64,000 nt of DNA from Roseburia hominis A2-183. GTDB lineage: Bacteria; Bacillota; Clostridia; Lachnospirales; Lachnospiraceae. The notes below the pieces were generated by a model that saw only the letters and a list, made by a program, of their open reading frames with translations, did no database searches and was not told where the DNA came from. Below, one piece after another: positions 8,502-16,667 of the stretch. The stretch spans positions 2,525,501 through 2,589,500 of the forward strand of contig NC_015977.1 in the NCBI RefSeq assembly GCF_000225345.1. Direction: 5' to 3'. The position numbers and the translations under genes were made by a program. Each line of letters opens with the position of its first letter. Positions within the stretch are counted from its first letter, which is position 1.

Positions 8502-9974
8502 TTATTCTTCTGCAAAAAGCTTCTGCTTCCGCTGTATCATCTCATCAATCCTTGCGATATACTGCGCTACATCCTTGACATTCTCGGCACGTTCAATCCG
8601 GTGCGTGCCATCCGGATTCGGCTCTGTCCAGACACGTTTTGTCGAAGCTCCCGCTCCGCATGCCACAATGGTCTGTTTCTCCTCCATAATCAGCACATTG
8701 TACACGCCCGCCATGCCCTCTTTTGCATAGCCGACGTTCTCCAGATTGCCCGCCATACCTTTCTGCCGGTACAGATAATATGGAAAAAGCCCCATCTGCG
8801 CCGCACAGTCCGCAACCAGATCCATGTGCTCCTGCGTGTTGATGATCTTGTAATCCTTATAATCTTCCTTGAACATATTCAGCCGCGCTGCCCGCTTGAG
8901 TGCCAGCGAATGTACGGTCAGATTGTCCGGTGCAAGCTCTGCCACCTGCTCCATCGTCCGGCGCACATCGTCCAGTGTCTCTTCCGGAAGTCCCATTATC
9001 AGATCCATGTTGATATTGTCAAACCCGAGTTCTCTTGCCATGTGAAAACTCTCCACCGTCTGCTCCACCGTGTGATGTCTGCCGATCAGCTTTAATGTCT
9101 CCTGCTTCATGGTCTGCGGATTGATCGAGATGCGCGAAATTCCATGCTGTCTCAACACCTTCAGCTTTTCGTATGTAATGCTGTCCGGTCTTCCCGCTTC
9201 CACCGTGAATTCCAGGCAGTCTGATAAATCAAAACTGCATTTAATTTTCCGAATCAGTCTGTCCAGCTGATAAGGTTCTAACGTCGTCGGTGTACCGCCA
9301 CCGATGTAAATGGAATTTAAATGTCTGCCCGCAAACTTCACCGCCGCAAACTCAATCTCCCGCTCCAGCGCATCCAGGTAGGAATCCACACGCTTCGCCC
9401 ACGATGCAATCGGATAGGAGGTAAACGAGCAATACAGACAGGTCGTCGGACAGAACGGTATCCCGATATACAGGCTGTACCCGTTGTCATAATCGATCTT
9501 GGAAAGCAGGGAGAGCTCCCTCTCTGCAATGTCTGTCGCAAGGCAGATCTTCTCATCCGACGCAAAATAAGTCTGCTTCATATACGTATAGATCTCGTCC
9601 CGGCTTTTTCCCTCTTCGAGCAACTTCATCGGAATCTTGGTCGGCCGGATTCCCGTGAGCGTTCCCCACGGCAGATACTGACCGGTCGCATCCGACAGAA
9701 GCGCATACAGATTCTGTTTCAGCCGGTTCTTCGTCTCCGGGCGGTCTAAAGGATCGACTGCAAAGGTACGCTCCACCGCAGGCGCCGTCTCTCCCTGCTG
9801 CCAGCGCAGCGTTATCGCATCGTCCGTGTACTCCACATGCATGCGGGATGTCACCGGCTCGTCATACTCCTTCTTTTCCGCGGATACTCCGACGTATTCC
9901 GACGGATAAAATGCCTTGATGAGTGAATGGATATCGTACTCAAATTCCGGTTGATTCAATGTTACTTCTATCAT
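8502..9974 (-). CDS. hemZ: Coproporphyrinogen dehydrogenase-type radical SAM enzyme HemZ
   Basis: Oxygen-independent coproporphyrinogen III oxidase family, 490 residues. The N-terminal domain of about 160 residues is the extension typical of HemZ. The radical SAM core has the cluster motif CPTTCLYC (CxxxCxxC) at about 172-179, followed by GGGTPTTL and the HemN-like stretches ISINPQTMKQETL and LIMGLPEE. The enzyme uses S-adenosylmethionine and a 4Fe-4S cluster to decarboxylate propionate side chains of a haem precursor. In gut Clostridia without a full haem pathway the physiological role is uncertain. It lies at the end of the relA/MBL-hydrolase run, 167 bases after the hydrolase. That spacer is full of hairpins, so it may have separate control. 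Confidence 0.92.
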   Translation of the reverse strand: MIEVTLNQPEFEYDIHSLIKAFYPSEYVGVSAEKKEYDEPVTSRMHVEYTDDAITLRWQQGETAPAVERTFAVDPLDRPETKNRLKQNLYALLSDATGQYLPWGTLTGIRPTKIPMKLLEEGKSRDEIYTYMKQTYFASDEKICLATDIAERELSLLSKIDYDNGYSLYIGIPFCPTTCLYCSFTSYPIASWAKRVDSYLDALEREIEFAAVKFAGRHLNSIYIGGGTPTTLEPYQLDRLIRKIKCSFDLSDCLEFTVEAGRPDSITYEKLKVLRQHGISRISINPQTMKQETLKLIGRHHTVEQTVESFHMARELGFDNINMDLIMGLPEETLDDVRRTMEQVAELAPDNLTVHSLALKRAARLNMFKEDYKDYKIINTQEHMDLVADCAAQMGLFPYYLYRQKGMAGNLENVGYAKEGMAGVYNVLIMEEKQTIVACGAGASTKRVWTEPNPDGTHRIERAENVKDVAQYIARIDEMIQRKQKLFAEE

Positions 9975-10003
9975 ATCTGACTCTTTTCTAAACTAAATAT
10001 TAT

Positions 10004-10132
10004 ATCATCTTTTTGCGCTGCTTTCTGCGCATCCGAAGTTCCGCAGGAACTTCTAATATGAATCCGATAGGATTCATTATATCATATGCGTCTTTGCTTC
10101 GGCAAAAGTCCGGAAAACCTCTGGTTTCCCGG
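10004..10132. repeat. Run of short hairpins between hemZ and the MBL-hydrolase gene
   Basis: Within 130 bases there are several near-perfect inverted repeats in tandem: TGCGC/GCGCA near 10013-10030, GAAGTTCC/GGAACTTC at 10035-10053, ATGAATCC/GGATTCAT at 10058-10077, and CCGG-AAACC/GGTTT-CCGG at 10110-10132. None has a strong T run. They could be processing or attenuation structures, or a REP-like cluster. Confidence 0.5.
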
Positions 10133-10141
10133 ATCATACGC

Positions 10142-10771
10142 TTACAGATATGGATTGTATCTGCGCTCTGTTCCGATCGTCGTGGTGTCATTATGTCCGG
10201 TGTAGACGGTCACTTCATCCGGAAGCGGCAGTAACTTCTCCTTGATGCCGCGAATCAGCGCCGAAGCGCTCCCCTTCGGAAAATCCGTCCTTCCGACCGA
10301 CTGGGCGAACAGCGTATCCCCGGAAAAAAGGGCGTCCTGATAGGCAAAATAATAACAGCAGCCACCCACCGTGTGTCCCGGTGTAAACAATACCCGGATA
10401 TGGAATCCCGCGAGATCAAACTCCTGCTCATCCTTCAGAAATACATCCGCGCGATAGGTCGTCTCCGCTCCCGTCCATCCGCTCAGATTCAGCTTTGGAT
10501 CATCGAGGGTCTCTCTCTCATGCTCCTCGGCATAGACCTTGATACCAAAATGCGCTGCGACTTCCGCAGCGCCCCCGGCATGGTCAAAATGTCCATGTGT
10601 CAATAAAATTGCAACAGGATTTAACTTTTCTTCCTCTATGATCCGTATCAGACGATCCGCATTTGCCCCCGGATCAATCAGAATCATCTCTTTCGTCTCA
10701 TCATTGACCGCGAAATAGCAGTTCGTCTGCACCGGTCCTACCACATACTGTTCTACCTTAAGAGGCGCCAT
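10142..10771 (-). CDS. MBL-fold metallo-hydrolase (YcbL/glyoxalase II-like)
   Basis: Metallo-beta-lactamase-fold hydrolase, 209 residues, beginning MAPLKVEQYVVGPVQTNCYF. The zinc-binding signature THGHFDHAGG is at about 59-68, later ligands are in FTPGHTVGG and SGDTLF, and the last is in YTGHNDTTT. The short length without the glyoxalase II C-terminal domain fits the YcbL-type hydroxyacylglutathione-hydrolase-like group. In an organism without glutathione the substrate is probably another thioester (inference). It starts 31 bases after the relA stop, so the two are very likely co-transcribed; this gene follows RelA in many Firmicutes. Confidence 0.9.
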   Translation of the reverse strand: MAPLKVEQYVVGPVQTNCYFAVNDETKEMILIDPGANADRLIRIIEEEKLNPVAILLTHGHFDHAGGAAEVAAHFGIKVYAEEHERETLDDPKLNLSGWTGAETTYRADVFLKDEQEFDLAGFHIRVLFTPGHTVGGCCYYFAYQDALFSGDTLFAQSVGRTDFPKGSASALIRGIKEKLLPLPDEVTVYTGHNDTTTIGTERRYNPYL

Positions 10772-10802
10772 CTTTTTCCCTCCGTCTGCCTTTCCTGCTT
10801 CA

Positions 10803-13169
10803 TCAGCCTGTCGTTCTCACAATATCAATCACGCTGTCGATCTGGCGCAGCTTATCAATCACGCTGCCCAGCTCCTCTCTGCCCTTCGTGCTGAAGGACA
10901 CATCGATCGTCGCCACGCCCTGTTTGCTCGTCTTGGAGTGGATCGCATCAATATCGATCTCACGCTCCGTGAACACTCTCGTGATGTCGACCAGAAGTCC
11001 GGTACGGTTGTTACCAAAAATCTTGATCTCCGCGCGATACAGACCATTGCTGCCGTCCTGACCGTCATGCTGCCATTCCGCATCGATCAGACGCTCCTTC
11101 TCCATATCTGACAAGTTGATGATATTGACGCAATCAGTTCTGTGGATGGACACGCCGCGTCCCCTCGTCACAAAACCCACGATCTCATCTCCCGGCACCG
11201 GGCTGCAGCACTTGGAAAAATGAACAGCGACATCGTAAAGTCCCTTGACAATGATTCCGCTCTTGGAGCGCTTCGCCGACTCCGGATTCTTGTTCTCGGA
11301 ACCGATGGTCTCAAGAACCTCCTCGTCCGTGATCCGCGCCAGATGATCCCGCTTATATTCCTCGTACATCTTATTGACAATCTGGCCTTCCTTTAAGCCG
11401 CCGTGTCCAATGGTCGCCAGACAGGAATTCCAGTCATGGAAACCATATTTTCTCAGCACTTTCTCCTGGTATTCCGGCTTGTTGATGTCTGCAAAGTTGA
11501 TTCCCTTCGCCTTGCAGGACGCCACGAGAAGCTCCTTGCCGCGCGTAATATTTTCTTCCTTCAGCTCACTGCGGAACCACTGGTTGATCTTATTCTTCGC
11601 CTGGGTACTCTTTACGATGTTCAGCCAGTCACGGCTTGGTCCCTTGGAGTTCTGCGAAGTGATAATCTCGATCCGGTCACCGTTCTGGATGACATAATCG
11701 ATCGGAACCAGCTTTCCGTTGGCTTTTGCACCGATCATTTTGTTGCCGACCGCGGAGTGAATGCTGTACGCAAAATCAATCGGCGTCGACCCGTTCGGCA
11801 GGTTCTTGACATCGCCGGTCGGTGTAAAGCAGAATACCGTGTCCGAAAAAAGATCCAGATCACTCTTTAAAAGGCTCATGAACTCCTTATTATCAGACAT
11901 GTCGCGCTGCCACTCCAAGATCTGGCGCAGCCAGCTTAACTTCTCCTCCTCCGTGACAGTCATCGGCACTGCCGCGCCGCCGTTGTTGCTCGCTTCCTTA
12001 TATTTCCAGTGCGCCGCTATACCGTATTCCGCTGTCCGGTGCATCTCATAGGTACGGATCTGGATCTCAAACGGCTGTCCGGTCGGTCCGATTAACGTCG
12101 TATGAAGCGACTGGTACATGTTCGGCTTCGGCATCGCGATATAATCCTTAAAACGGCCCGGGATCGGCTTGTACATCTCGTGAATCACACCAAGCGCCGC
12201 ATAGCAGTCCTTGACAGAATCCACGATGATGCGGATGGCGAACAGATCATAGATCTGGTCGAGCGTTTTATCCTGATTCACCATCTTCTTATAAATGCTG
12301 AAAAAATGCTTCGCGCGTCCCTCAATCTCTGCCACGATTCCCGCCGCCTTGATATGCGCGCGCACTTCCTCCACGAGCGACTGCACGTAGTCGTCGCGCA
12401 CACTCTTGCGCTGGTCAATCTGACGCACAAGGTCGTAGTATGCCTCCGGCTCCAGATACTTTAACGAGAGATCGTCAAGTTCAATCTTGATCTTTGAAAT
12501 ACCGAGCCGCTGTGCAATCGGGCAGTAGATCTCCTGCGTCTCACGCGCGATGCGGATCTGTGCCTCCTTGGACTGGTACTTTAAGGTACGCATATTGTGA
12601 AGCCGGTCTGCAAGCTTGATTAAAATAACCCGGATATCCTTTGCCATGGCGAGGAACATCTTGCGCAGGTTCTCTGCCTGCATCTCTAAGCGCTCCGCAG
12701 AGCGGTCCTTCTGGTCGTGATTATGGCTGTTGTCCGTAAGATGCAGATGGCGCAACTTCGTCACGCCGTCCACGAGAAGCAGCACTTCCTCGCTGAACTC
12801 CTCCTTGATCTCATCCGCCGTCATGACCGTGTCCTCAAGCACATCATGGAGCAGACCTGCCGCGATCGTCTCCTTGTCAAGCTCCAGCTCCGCTAAAATG
12901 ATCGCCACGCACAGCGGATGCACAATATACGGCTCACCAGATTTGCGCGTCTGTCCCTCATGCGCGTCCCGCGCCACATGATACGCCTTTTCAATAAGAG
13001 AAATGTCTGCGGAAGGGTGATATTTGCGCACACTGGCGATCAGCTCATGATACAAATCCTCCGGACTCTCAAACTCCTTCATTGGCTTGATACTGCGGTC
13101 CTCTTCCTTTACCAGTTTTTCCAAATGCTCACGCTCAAGTTCTTTTTCTTTCTGAGAGTAATCTGCCAT
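10803..13169 (-). CDS. relA: Bifunctional (p)ppGpp synthetase/hydrolase, RelA/SpoT homologue
   Basis: Makes and degrades the stringent-response alarmone (p)ppGpp. About 788 residues, full length for Rel. The HD hydrolase domain is intact (YIVHPLCVAIIL, then AAGLLHDVLEDT). The synthetase domain follows (KHFFSIYKKM, DLFAIRIIVD, MPKPNMYQSLHTT). Then come the TGS domain (VFCFTPTGDVKNLPNGSTP), a zinc-finger-like stretch (KCCSPVPGDEIVGFVTRGRG) and a C-terminal ACT domain. Intact HD and synthetase motifs indicate a bifunctional Rel. I place the start at ATG 13169 (MADYSQKEK); the frame also allows ATG 13187, and both have weak ribosome sites. A good promoter lies at 13210-13238. Confidence 0.95.
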   Translation of the reverse strand: MADYSQKEKELEREHLEKLVKEEDRSIKPMKEFESPEDLYHELIASVRKYHPSADISLIEKAYHVARDAHEGQTRKSGEPYIVHPLCVAIILAELELDKETIAAGLLHDVLEDTVMTADEIKEEFSEEVLLLVDGVTKLRHLHLTDNSHNHDQKDRSAERLEMQAENLRKMFLAMAKDIRVILIKLADRLHNMRTLKYQSKEAQIRIARETQEIYCPIAQRLGISKIKIELDDLSLKYLEPEAYYDLVRQIDQRKSVRDDYVQSLVEEVRAHIKAAGIVAEIEGRAKHFFSIYKKMVNQDKTLDQIYDLFAIRIIVDSVKDCYAALGVIHEMYKPIPGRFKDYIAMPKPNMYQSLHTTLIGPTGQPFEIQIRTYEMHRTAEYGIAAHWKYKEASNNGGAAVPMTVTEEEKLSWLRQILEWQRDMSDNKEFMSLLKSDLDLFSDTVFCFTPTGDVKNLPNGSTPIDFAYSIHSAVGNKMIGAKANGKLVPIDYVIQNGDRIEIITSQNSKGPSRDWLNIVKSTQAKNKINQWFRSELKEENITRGKELLVASCKAKGINFADINKPEYQEKVLRKYGFHDWNSCLATIGHGGLKEGQIVNKMYEEYKRDHLARITDEEVLETIGSENKNPESAKRSKSGIIVKGLYDVAVHFSKCCSPVPGDEIVGFVTRGRGVSIHRTDCVNIINLSDMEKERLIDAEWQHDGQDGSNGLYRAEIKIFGNNRTGLLVDITRVFTEREIDIDAIHSKTSKQGVATIDVSFSTKGREELGSVIDKLRQIDSVIDIVRTTG

Positions 13170-13209
13170 GTGCCTCACCCACTTCATCCATGATAATTTT
13201 TATTTCAAT

Positions 13210-13238
13210 ATTATATTTTATTTCCTAATAAAATGCAA
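13210..13238 (-). promoter_or_regulatory. Sigma-A promoter for relA
   Basis: TTGCAT (13238-13233) and TATAAT (13215-13210) on the minus strand have a 17-base spacer. The -35 box lies inside the 3' end of the upstream acetyltransferase gene, so relA has its own promoter there. Confidence 0.7.
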
Positions 13239-14103
13239 CTTTGTATTTTCTCATCTGTTTTCCATCTATCTGCACCGTTTCACAGTAATGAAAGCCCAGC
13301 TTTTGCGCCAGATGCTCCGATACTACGTTCCCCTCCTCGATCAGACAACTGACCGACGGCAGCATGAGTTCCTCCTTTACATAGGTAAGAATCGCACTGC
13401 ATACCTCCGTCGCATAGCCCTGTCTCTGCCACGGCACACCGATCGCATAACCGAGCTCCAGCTCTCCGCCCAGCTCCTCCCGGTGTTCCACGCCGGCGCG
13501 CCCGATCAGCTCTCCGGTATTCCTGTCGCACACGATCCACATGCCGTATCCGTAGAACCGGTACATCTGCTCGATATACGCCTGCTGATATTCCCGCTCC
13601 TCCTCATACGGATACAGCGGCTCCATGTAGTCCGTCATTCCTTTCCCGGCATACAGTTCAAACAGTGCATCTAAGTATTCCATGGAAAATTCCTTCACGA
13701 TGCAGCGCGGCGTTTTTAAAATGATCCACGGAATACGATGATGTCTCTCATAGACATGCTGTAAAAAAGATCCGTCGATCTCCTCCATCCCTTCCGCATA
13801 CATATCCGCCGGAGACGTCACTTCCATCTCCCCGGCGGTCTCTTCTCTCTGCGTCCTTCCATCCTCCGGCATCAAATAGCAAAGCGCAGCCATCCCGATC
13901 CGCTGTGCCTCGCTTAGTTCCTTCGCATCTTCCGAGACCAAAATTGCCTTTTCCGCAAGCGCCCCTTCCTGAATGTGTTTCTTCGCGCTGTCCCATTCCA
14001 AAACGTTCCGCCCACATTCCCGCTCTGTTCTCAGATTCTCCAGCAGCATGTCACGCTCTGTCTTTGGCAGCTTTCCAATTAAAATATATTCTAACTTTAA
14101 CAT
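13225..14103 (-). CDS. GNAT-family N-acetyltransferase with unassigned N-terminal domain
   Basis: 292 residues. The C-terminal half (about 115-290) is a GNAT acetyltransferase of the RimJ type: FSMEYLDALFELYAG, ELIGRAGVEHREELG, then the acetyl-CoA loop region YAIGVPWQRQGYATEVCSAI and VVSEHLAQKLGFHYCE. The N-terminal 110 residues, including ILVSEDAKELSEAQRIGMAA, are not part of the GNAT fold and I cannot name them. The ATG overlaps the end of the small XRE regulator by 7 bases, so the two are coupled. The substrate is unknown. Three genes (membrane protein, XRE, this) form one operon. Confidence 0.85.
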   Translation of the reverse strand: MLKLEYILIGKLPKTERDMLLENLRTERECGRNVLEWDSAKKHIQEGALAEKAILVSEDAKELSEAQRIGMAALCYLMPEDGRTQREETAGEMEVTSPADMYAEGMEEIDGSFLQHVYERHHRIPWIILKTPRCIVKEFSMEYLDALFELYAGKGMTDYMEPLYPYEEEREYQQAYIEQMYRFYGYGMWIVCDRNTGELIGRAGVEHREELGGELELGYAIGVPWQRQGYATEVCSAILTYVKEELMLPSVSCLIEEGNVVSEHLAQKLGFHYCETVQIDGKQMRKYKVAFY

Positions 14104-14300
14104 TCTTCCTCTTCCCAGAAAATTTCATCCAGCGTTTTGTCCAGCTCCCTGCATATCGCAATGCACAGCCGGATTGTGGGATTATAATCTCCCTTCTCGA
14201 TGGCATTGATCGTCTGTCTCGACACTCCCACCTTCTCGGCGAGCGCCTGCTGGGACAGATCCTTTGCCGCGCGCGCCGCTTTTAACCTGAGATTTTTCAT
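14097..14300 (-). CDS. Small XRE-family HTH regulator
   Basis: 67-residue DNA-binding protein consisting of a single Cro/CI helix-turn-helix. QQALAEKVGVSRQTINAIEKGDYNPTIRL carries the two helices, and the acidic tail ends FWEEEEC. Such stand-alone regulators, often paired with a small multi-pass membrane protein, are common in Lachnospiraceae. It lies 44 bases after the membrane-protein gene and overlaps the acetyltransferase gene. It probably controls its own operon through the promoter at 14892-14920 (inference). Confidence 0.93.
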   Translation of the reverse strand: MKNLRLKAARAAKDLSQQALAEKVGVSRQTINAIEKGDYNPTIRLCIAICRELDKTLDEIFWEEEEC

Positions 14301-14343
14301 TCAGCTTTTTCCTCCGACAGATCCCGCTTCTCCCGGCTTCTTT

Positions 14344-14829
14344 TTAATAAAAAAAAACAATTTCAAAGACAATAAACATCACTGCAAACACCAGATTCAC
14401 CGCGCCAAATCCCAGTTTTCCGTCCGCAAACAGCGTTCCGATCCGCTGGTTATTTTCCGCGATTCCAAGATTGCACAGTGCCAGCACTCCAAACAGCAGA
14501 TGTACGCTCCACGGCTTCTGGTTCAGGTTCATATAAGCATCGTTCCAGATACAATATACGCCGAACACAAGCAGTGCCAGACCAATTCCCAGATAATTTC
14601 CCATCGTATAGTCGCACCAGGACGGCGCTTCTTTCATATACAATGCCCCATATACCAGTTCATACAACAGCAGCATCAGAAAACCGTACCGGCAGGCGCG
14701 GTCGCGCGTCTGATACTGCCGCTCATCATAGTCAGCCTCCCTGCGTCCCCGTTTCTTCACCCAGCAGATAATTCCTACCGCCGCCAGCCCTGCCACAATC
14801 CCAAGCAGATACGCCACATTTTCTTTCAT
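14344..14829 (-). CDS. Small multi-pass membrane protein (partner of XRE regulator)
   Basis: 161 residues with about four predicted membrane segments (VAYLLGIVAGLAAVGIICWV, YGFLMLLLYELVYGALYM, LGIGLALLVFGVYCIW and a C-terminal VNLVFAVMFIVFEIVFF). A charged loop (KKRGRREADYDERQYQTRDRA) follows the first segment. The DERQ-containing loop is typical of small membrane proteins encoded next to XRE regulators in Clostridia. I cannot give a function. The frame opens at 14850, but the ATG at 14829 has AGGAGG 8 bases upstream and is preferred. Confidence 0.8.
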   Translation of the reverse strand: MKENVAYLLGIVAGLAAVGIICWVKKRGRREADYDERQYQTRDRACRYGFLMLLLYELVYGALYMKEAPSWCDYTMGNYLGIGLALLVFGVYCIWNDAYMNLNQKPWSVHLLFGVLALCNLGIAENNQRIGTLFADGKLGFGAVNLVFAVMFIVFEIVFFY

Positions 14830-14891
14830 CTTCCAATCCTCCTGTTTCATTTCCTGTCACACAGTCCTGATAGTTTCTGATTTCTTCTTTT

Positions 14892-14920
14892 ATGGTAGCA
14901 TCTGCTTTACAATATGTCAA
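14892..14920 (-). promoter_or_regulatory. Sigma-A promoter of membrane protein/XRE/GNAT operon
   Basis: TTGACA (14920-14915) and TACCAT (14897-14892) have a 17-base spacer, about 60 bases before the first start codon. Confidence 0.65.
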
Positions 14921-14927
14921 ATATATA

Positions 14928-15857
14928 TTACATTCCTCCCCATGCATCCGTAATCCCGTCATGCATCCACTGATTCTGTTCCTCCGCATAATCCTGTACC
15001 AGAAGATACTGATACTGGCTGACGGTTTTTAATGCGTCATACACGTAGCGCAGCGGAATCCAGGAGCGGTTGCCGTCCGGATCCGCCGGATCCCCGAGGA
15101 ACACCTGATCTGACGACGCATCGTAAAGGCTGATCGACACATAATGCCCTCCCGTCTTCTTCCAGTAGGTATCATCGTCCCTGCTGGAAACCAGAACCAC
15201 CGCCATCTGTGACGCCGTGATCTCCTGCTGGAACTGCTCATAGCTTTCCGGTTTTGTGTTCAGGGTACAGTCAAAACCGCTTTTTCGCAATGTAACTTTC
15301 ATATCCGCCCAGCCGATTGCCCCGATCTTCCGCGATGGTGCATAGCCGGACACCTGCCTCGCATATTCGTACATGTCCCACGGAGAACAGGTATACTCCG
15401 TAAGCGTGCAGTAGATATTTGCCATACAGCACAGACCGCATCCGAAATTGCCGAAGTAATTGCCTCTGACATACTGGTTCGACCACTCCCCCGACCATGC
15501 CCGTCCCTCTGTCCAGGACTTCGGTCCCTGTAAAAATGTGTAGACGCCCTGTTCCGGATGTGCCGCCTCCTCCGCTGCCCGCTCTGCTGCTTTCGCAAGA
15601 ATCTCCTGGTTGTCCGACAAAATTGCCATCTCATTCGCGCGAAATTCTGCAAGAATTCCTGCATATAGTGGTGTCTGCACCTGACCATCAGTTCCCGTCT
15701 CCTCATATTTCTGCCCGCCATGGCGCATTTTCCACTCAGATCCGTCATTTTTCCCAGAGACAGCCGCACTGCAAAATAACGCCACGCATAATATCAGTGC
15801 AATCATTCCCTGCATAAGTTCCTTTTGTTTATTCTTGATTATATTTTTCATATTCAT
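14928..15857 (-). CDS. Secreted C39-like cysteine peptidase
   Basis: 309 residues. The N-terminus has a hydrophobic signal or anchor segment (about 17-33, MIALILCVALFCSAAVSG). The C-terminal half is papain-like of the peptidase C39 type: GCGLCCMAN holds the candidate nucleophile Cys, GGHYVSISLYD the His, and FLGDPAD the Asp. The middle (FRANEMAILSDNQEILAKA) is helical and unassigned. It lacks the transporter and ATPase domains of bacteriocin-exporting C39 proteins and is therefore a stand-alone extracellular peptidase-like enzyme. The frame opens at 15947, but ATG 15857 with AAGGA upstream fits the predicted promoter and signal peptide better. The substrate is unknown. Confidence 0.82.
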   Translation of the reverse strand: MNMKNIIKNKQKELMQGMIALILCVALFCSAAVSGKNDGSEWKMRHGGQKYEETGTDGQVQTPLYAGILAEFRANEMAILSDNQEILAKAAERAAEEAAHPEQGVYTFLQGPKSWTEGRAWSGEWSNQYVRGNYFGNFGCGLCCMANIYCTLTEYTCSPWDMYEYARQVSGYAPSRKIGAIGWADMKVTLRKSGFDCTLNTKPESYEQFQQEITASQMAVVLVSSRDDDTYWKKTGGHYVSISLYDASSDQVFLGDPADPDGNRSWIPLRYVYDALKTVSQYQYLLVQDYAEEQNQWMHDGITDAWGGM

Positions 15858-15898
15858 TTGCAATTTTTCCTTCAAAATAGCATTCCTGAATCTACCTA

Positions 15899-15927
15899 AT
15901 GTTACACTCTTCCTGCCTGCAGGGCAA
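15899..15927 (-). promoter_or_regulatory. Promoter for the C39-like peptidase
   Basis: TTGCCC (15927-15922), a 17-base spacer and TAACAT (15904-15899) on the minus strand, about 40 bases before the chosen start. Confidence 0.45.
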
Positions 15928-15955
15928 GACTTTTTCGGAAATTCCATCGTTTCTC

Positions 15956-15984
15956 TTTACGAATCCGCTCTTTTTCGCTACAAT
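15956..15984 (+). promoter_or_regulatory. Promoter for the cyclophilin gene
   Basis: TTTACG (15956-15961), a 17-base spacer and TACAAT (15979-15984). The leader to the ATG at 16072 is about 80 bases. This promoter rules out the longer open frame starting at 15835. Confidence 0.5.
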
Positions 15985-16071
15985 AGTGCCGTAGAGGCGG
16001 CGGATGACTGCTGTCACAGCAGGCTGCTTCTTATTTCACCCGCCCGCATACAGGGCAGAAAGAGGTATACT

Positions 16072-16590
16072 ATGTCAAACCCAATCGTTACTATCGAGAT
16101 GGAAAATGGCGATATCATGAAGGCAGAGCTCTATCCTGAGATCGCACCAAATACGGTAAACAATTTTATCAGCCTGATCCAGAAAGGCTACTATGACGGA
16201 CTGATCTTCCACCGCGTCATCAACGGCTTTATGATTCAGGGCGGCTGTCCGGACGGAACCGGCATGGGCGGCCCAGGCTACGATATCAAGGGCGAATTTT
16301 CCCAGAACGGTTTCAAAAATGACTTAAAGCACACAGAGGGCGTTCTTTCCATGGCAAGAGCCATGCATCCGGATTCCGCCGGAAGCCAGTTCTTCATCAT
16401 GCATAAGACTTCCCCGCATCTGGACGGCGCATACGCTGCATTCGGCAAGATCACCGAAGGCATGGACGTAGTCAACAAGATCGCAGAGACTGCAACCGAC
16501 TATAGCGACCGCCCGCTCGCTCCGCAGGTCATGAAAAAAGTGACTGTCGAAACGTTCGGTGTGGAGTATCCGGAACCAGAGAAGTGCTAA
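16072..16590 (+). CDS. ppiB: Cyclophilin-type peptidyl-prolyl isomerase
   Basis: 172-residue cytoplasmic cyclophilin that speeds cis-trans isomerisation of prolyl bonds. It starts MSNPIVTIEMENGDIMKAEL. The cyclophilin core is complete: PNTVNNFISL, FHRVINGFMIQGGCPDGTG with the catalytic Arg, GVLSMARAMHPDSAGSQFF and LDGAYAAFGKI. No signal peptide is present, so it acts in the cytoplasm. AGAGG lies upstream of the ATG. It is monocistronic and converges with serS on a shared terminator. Confidence 0.95.
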   Translation: MSNPIVTIEMENGDIMKAELYPEIAPNTVNNFISLIQKGYYDGLIFHRVINGFMIQGGCPDGTGMGGPGYDIKGEFSQNGFKNDLKHTEGVLSMARAMHPDSAGSQFFIMHKTSPHLDGAYAAFGKITEGMDVVNKIAETATDYSDRPLAPQVMKKVTVETFGVEYPEPEKC

Positions 16591-16621
16591 TGCAATTCTC
16601 CGAAGTGCAAATAAATAACAC

Positions 16622-16659
16622 AAAAAAAACGGTCTGCCCTATCCGGCAGACCGTTTTTT
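16622..16659. terminator. Bidirectional terminator between ppiB and serS
   Basis: Stem ACGGTCTGCC/GGCAGACCGT is flanked by a run of A on the left and of T on the right, so it ends both convergent transcripts. Confidence 0.9.
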
Positions 16660-16667
16660 GTGCATAT

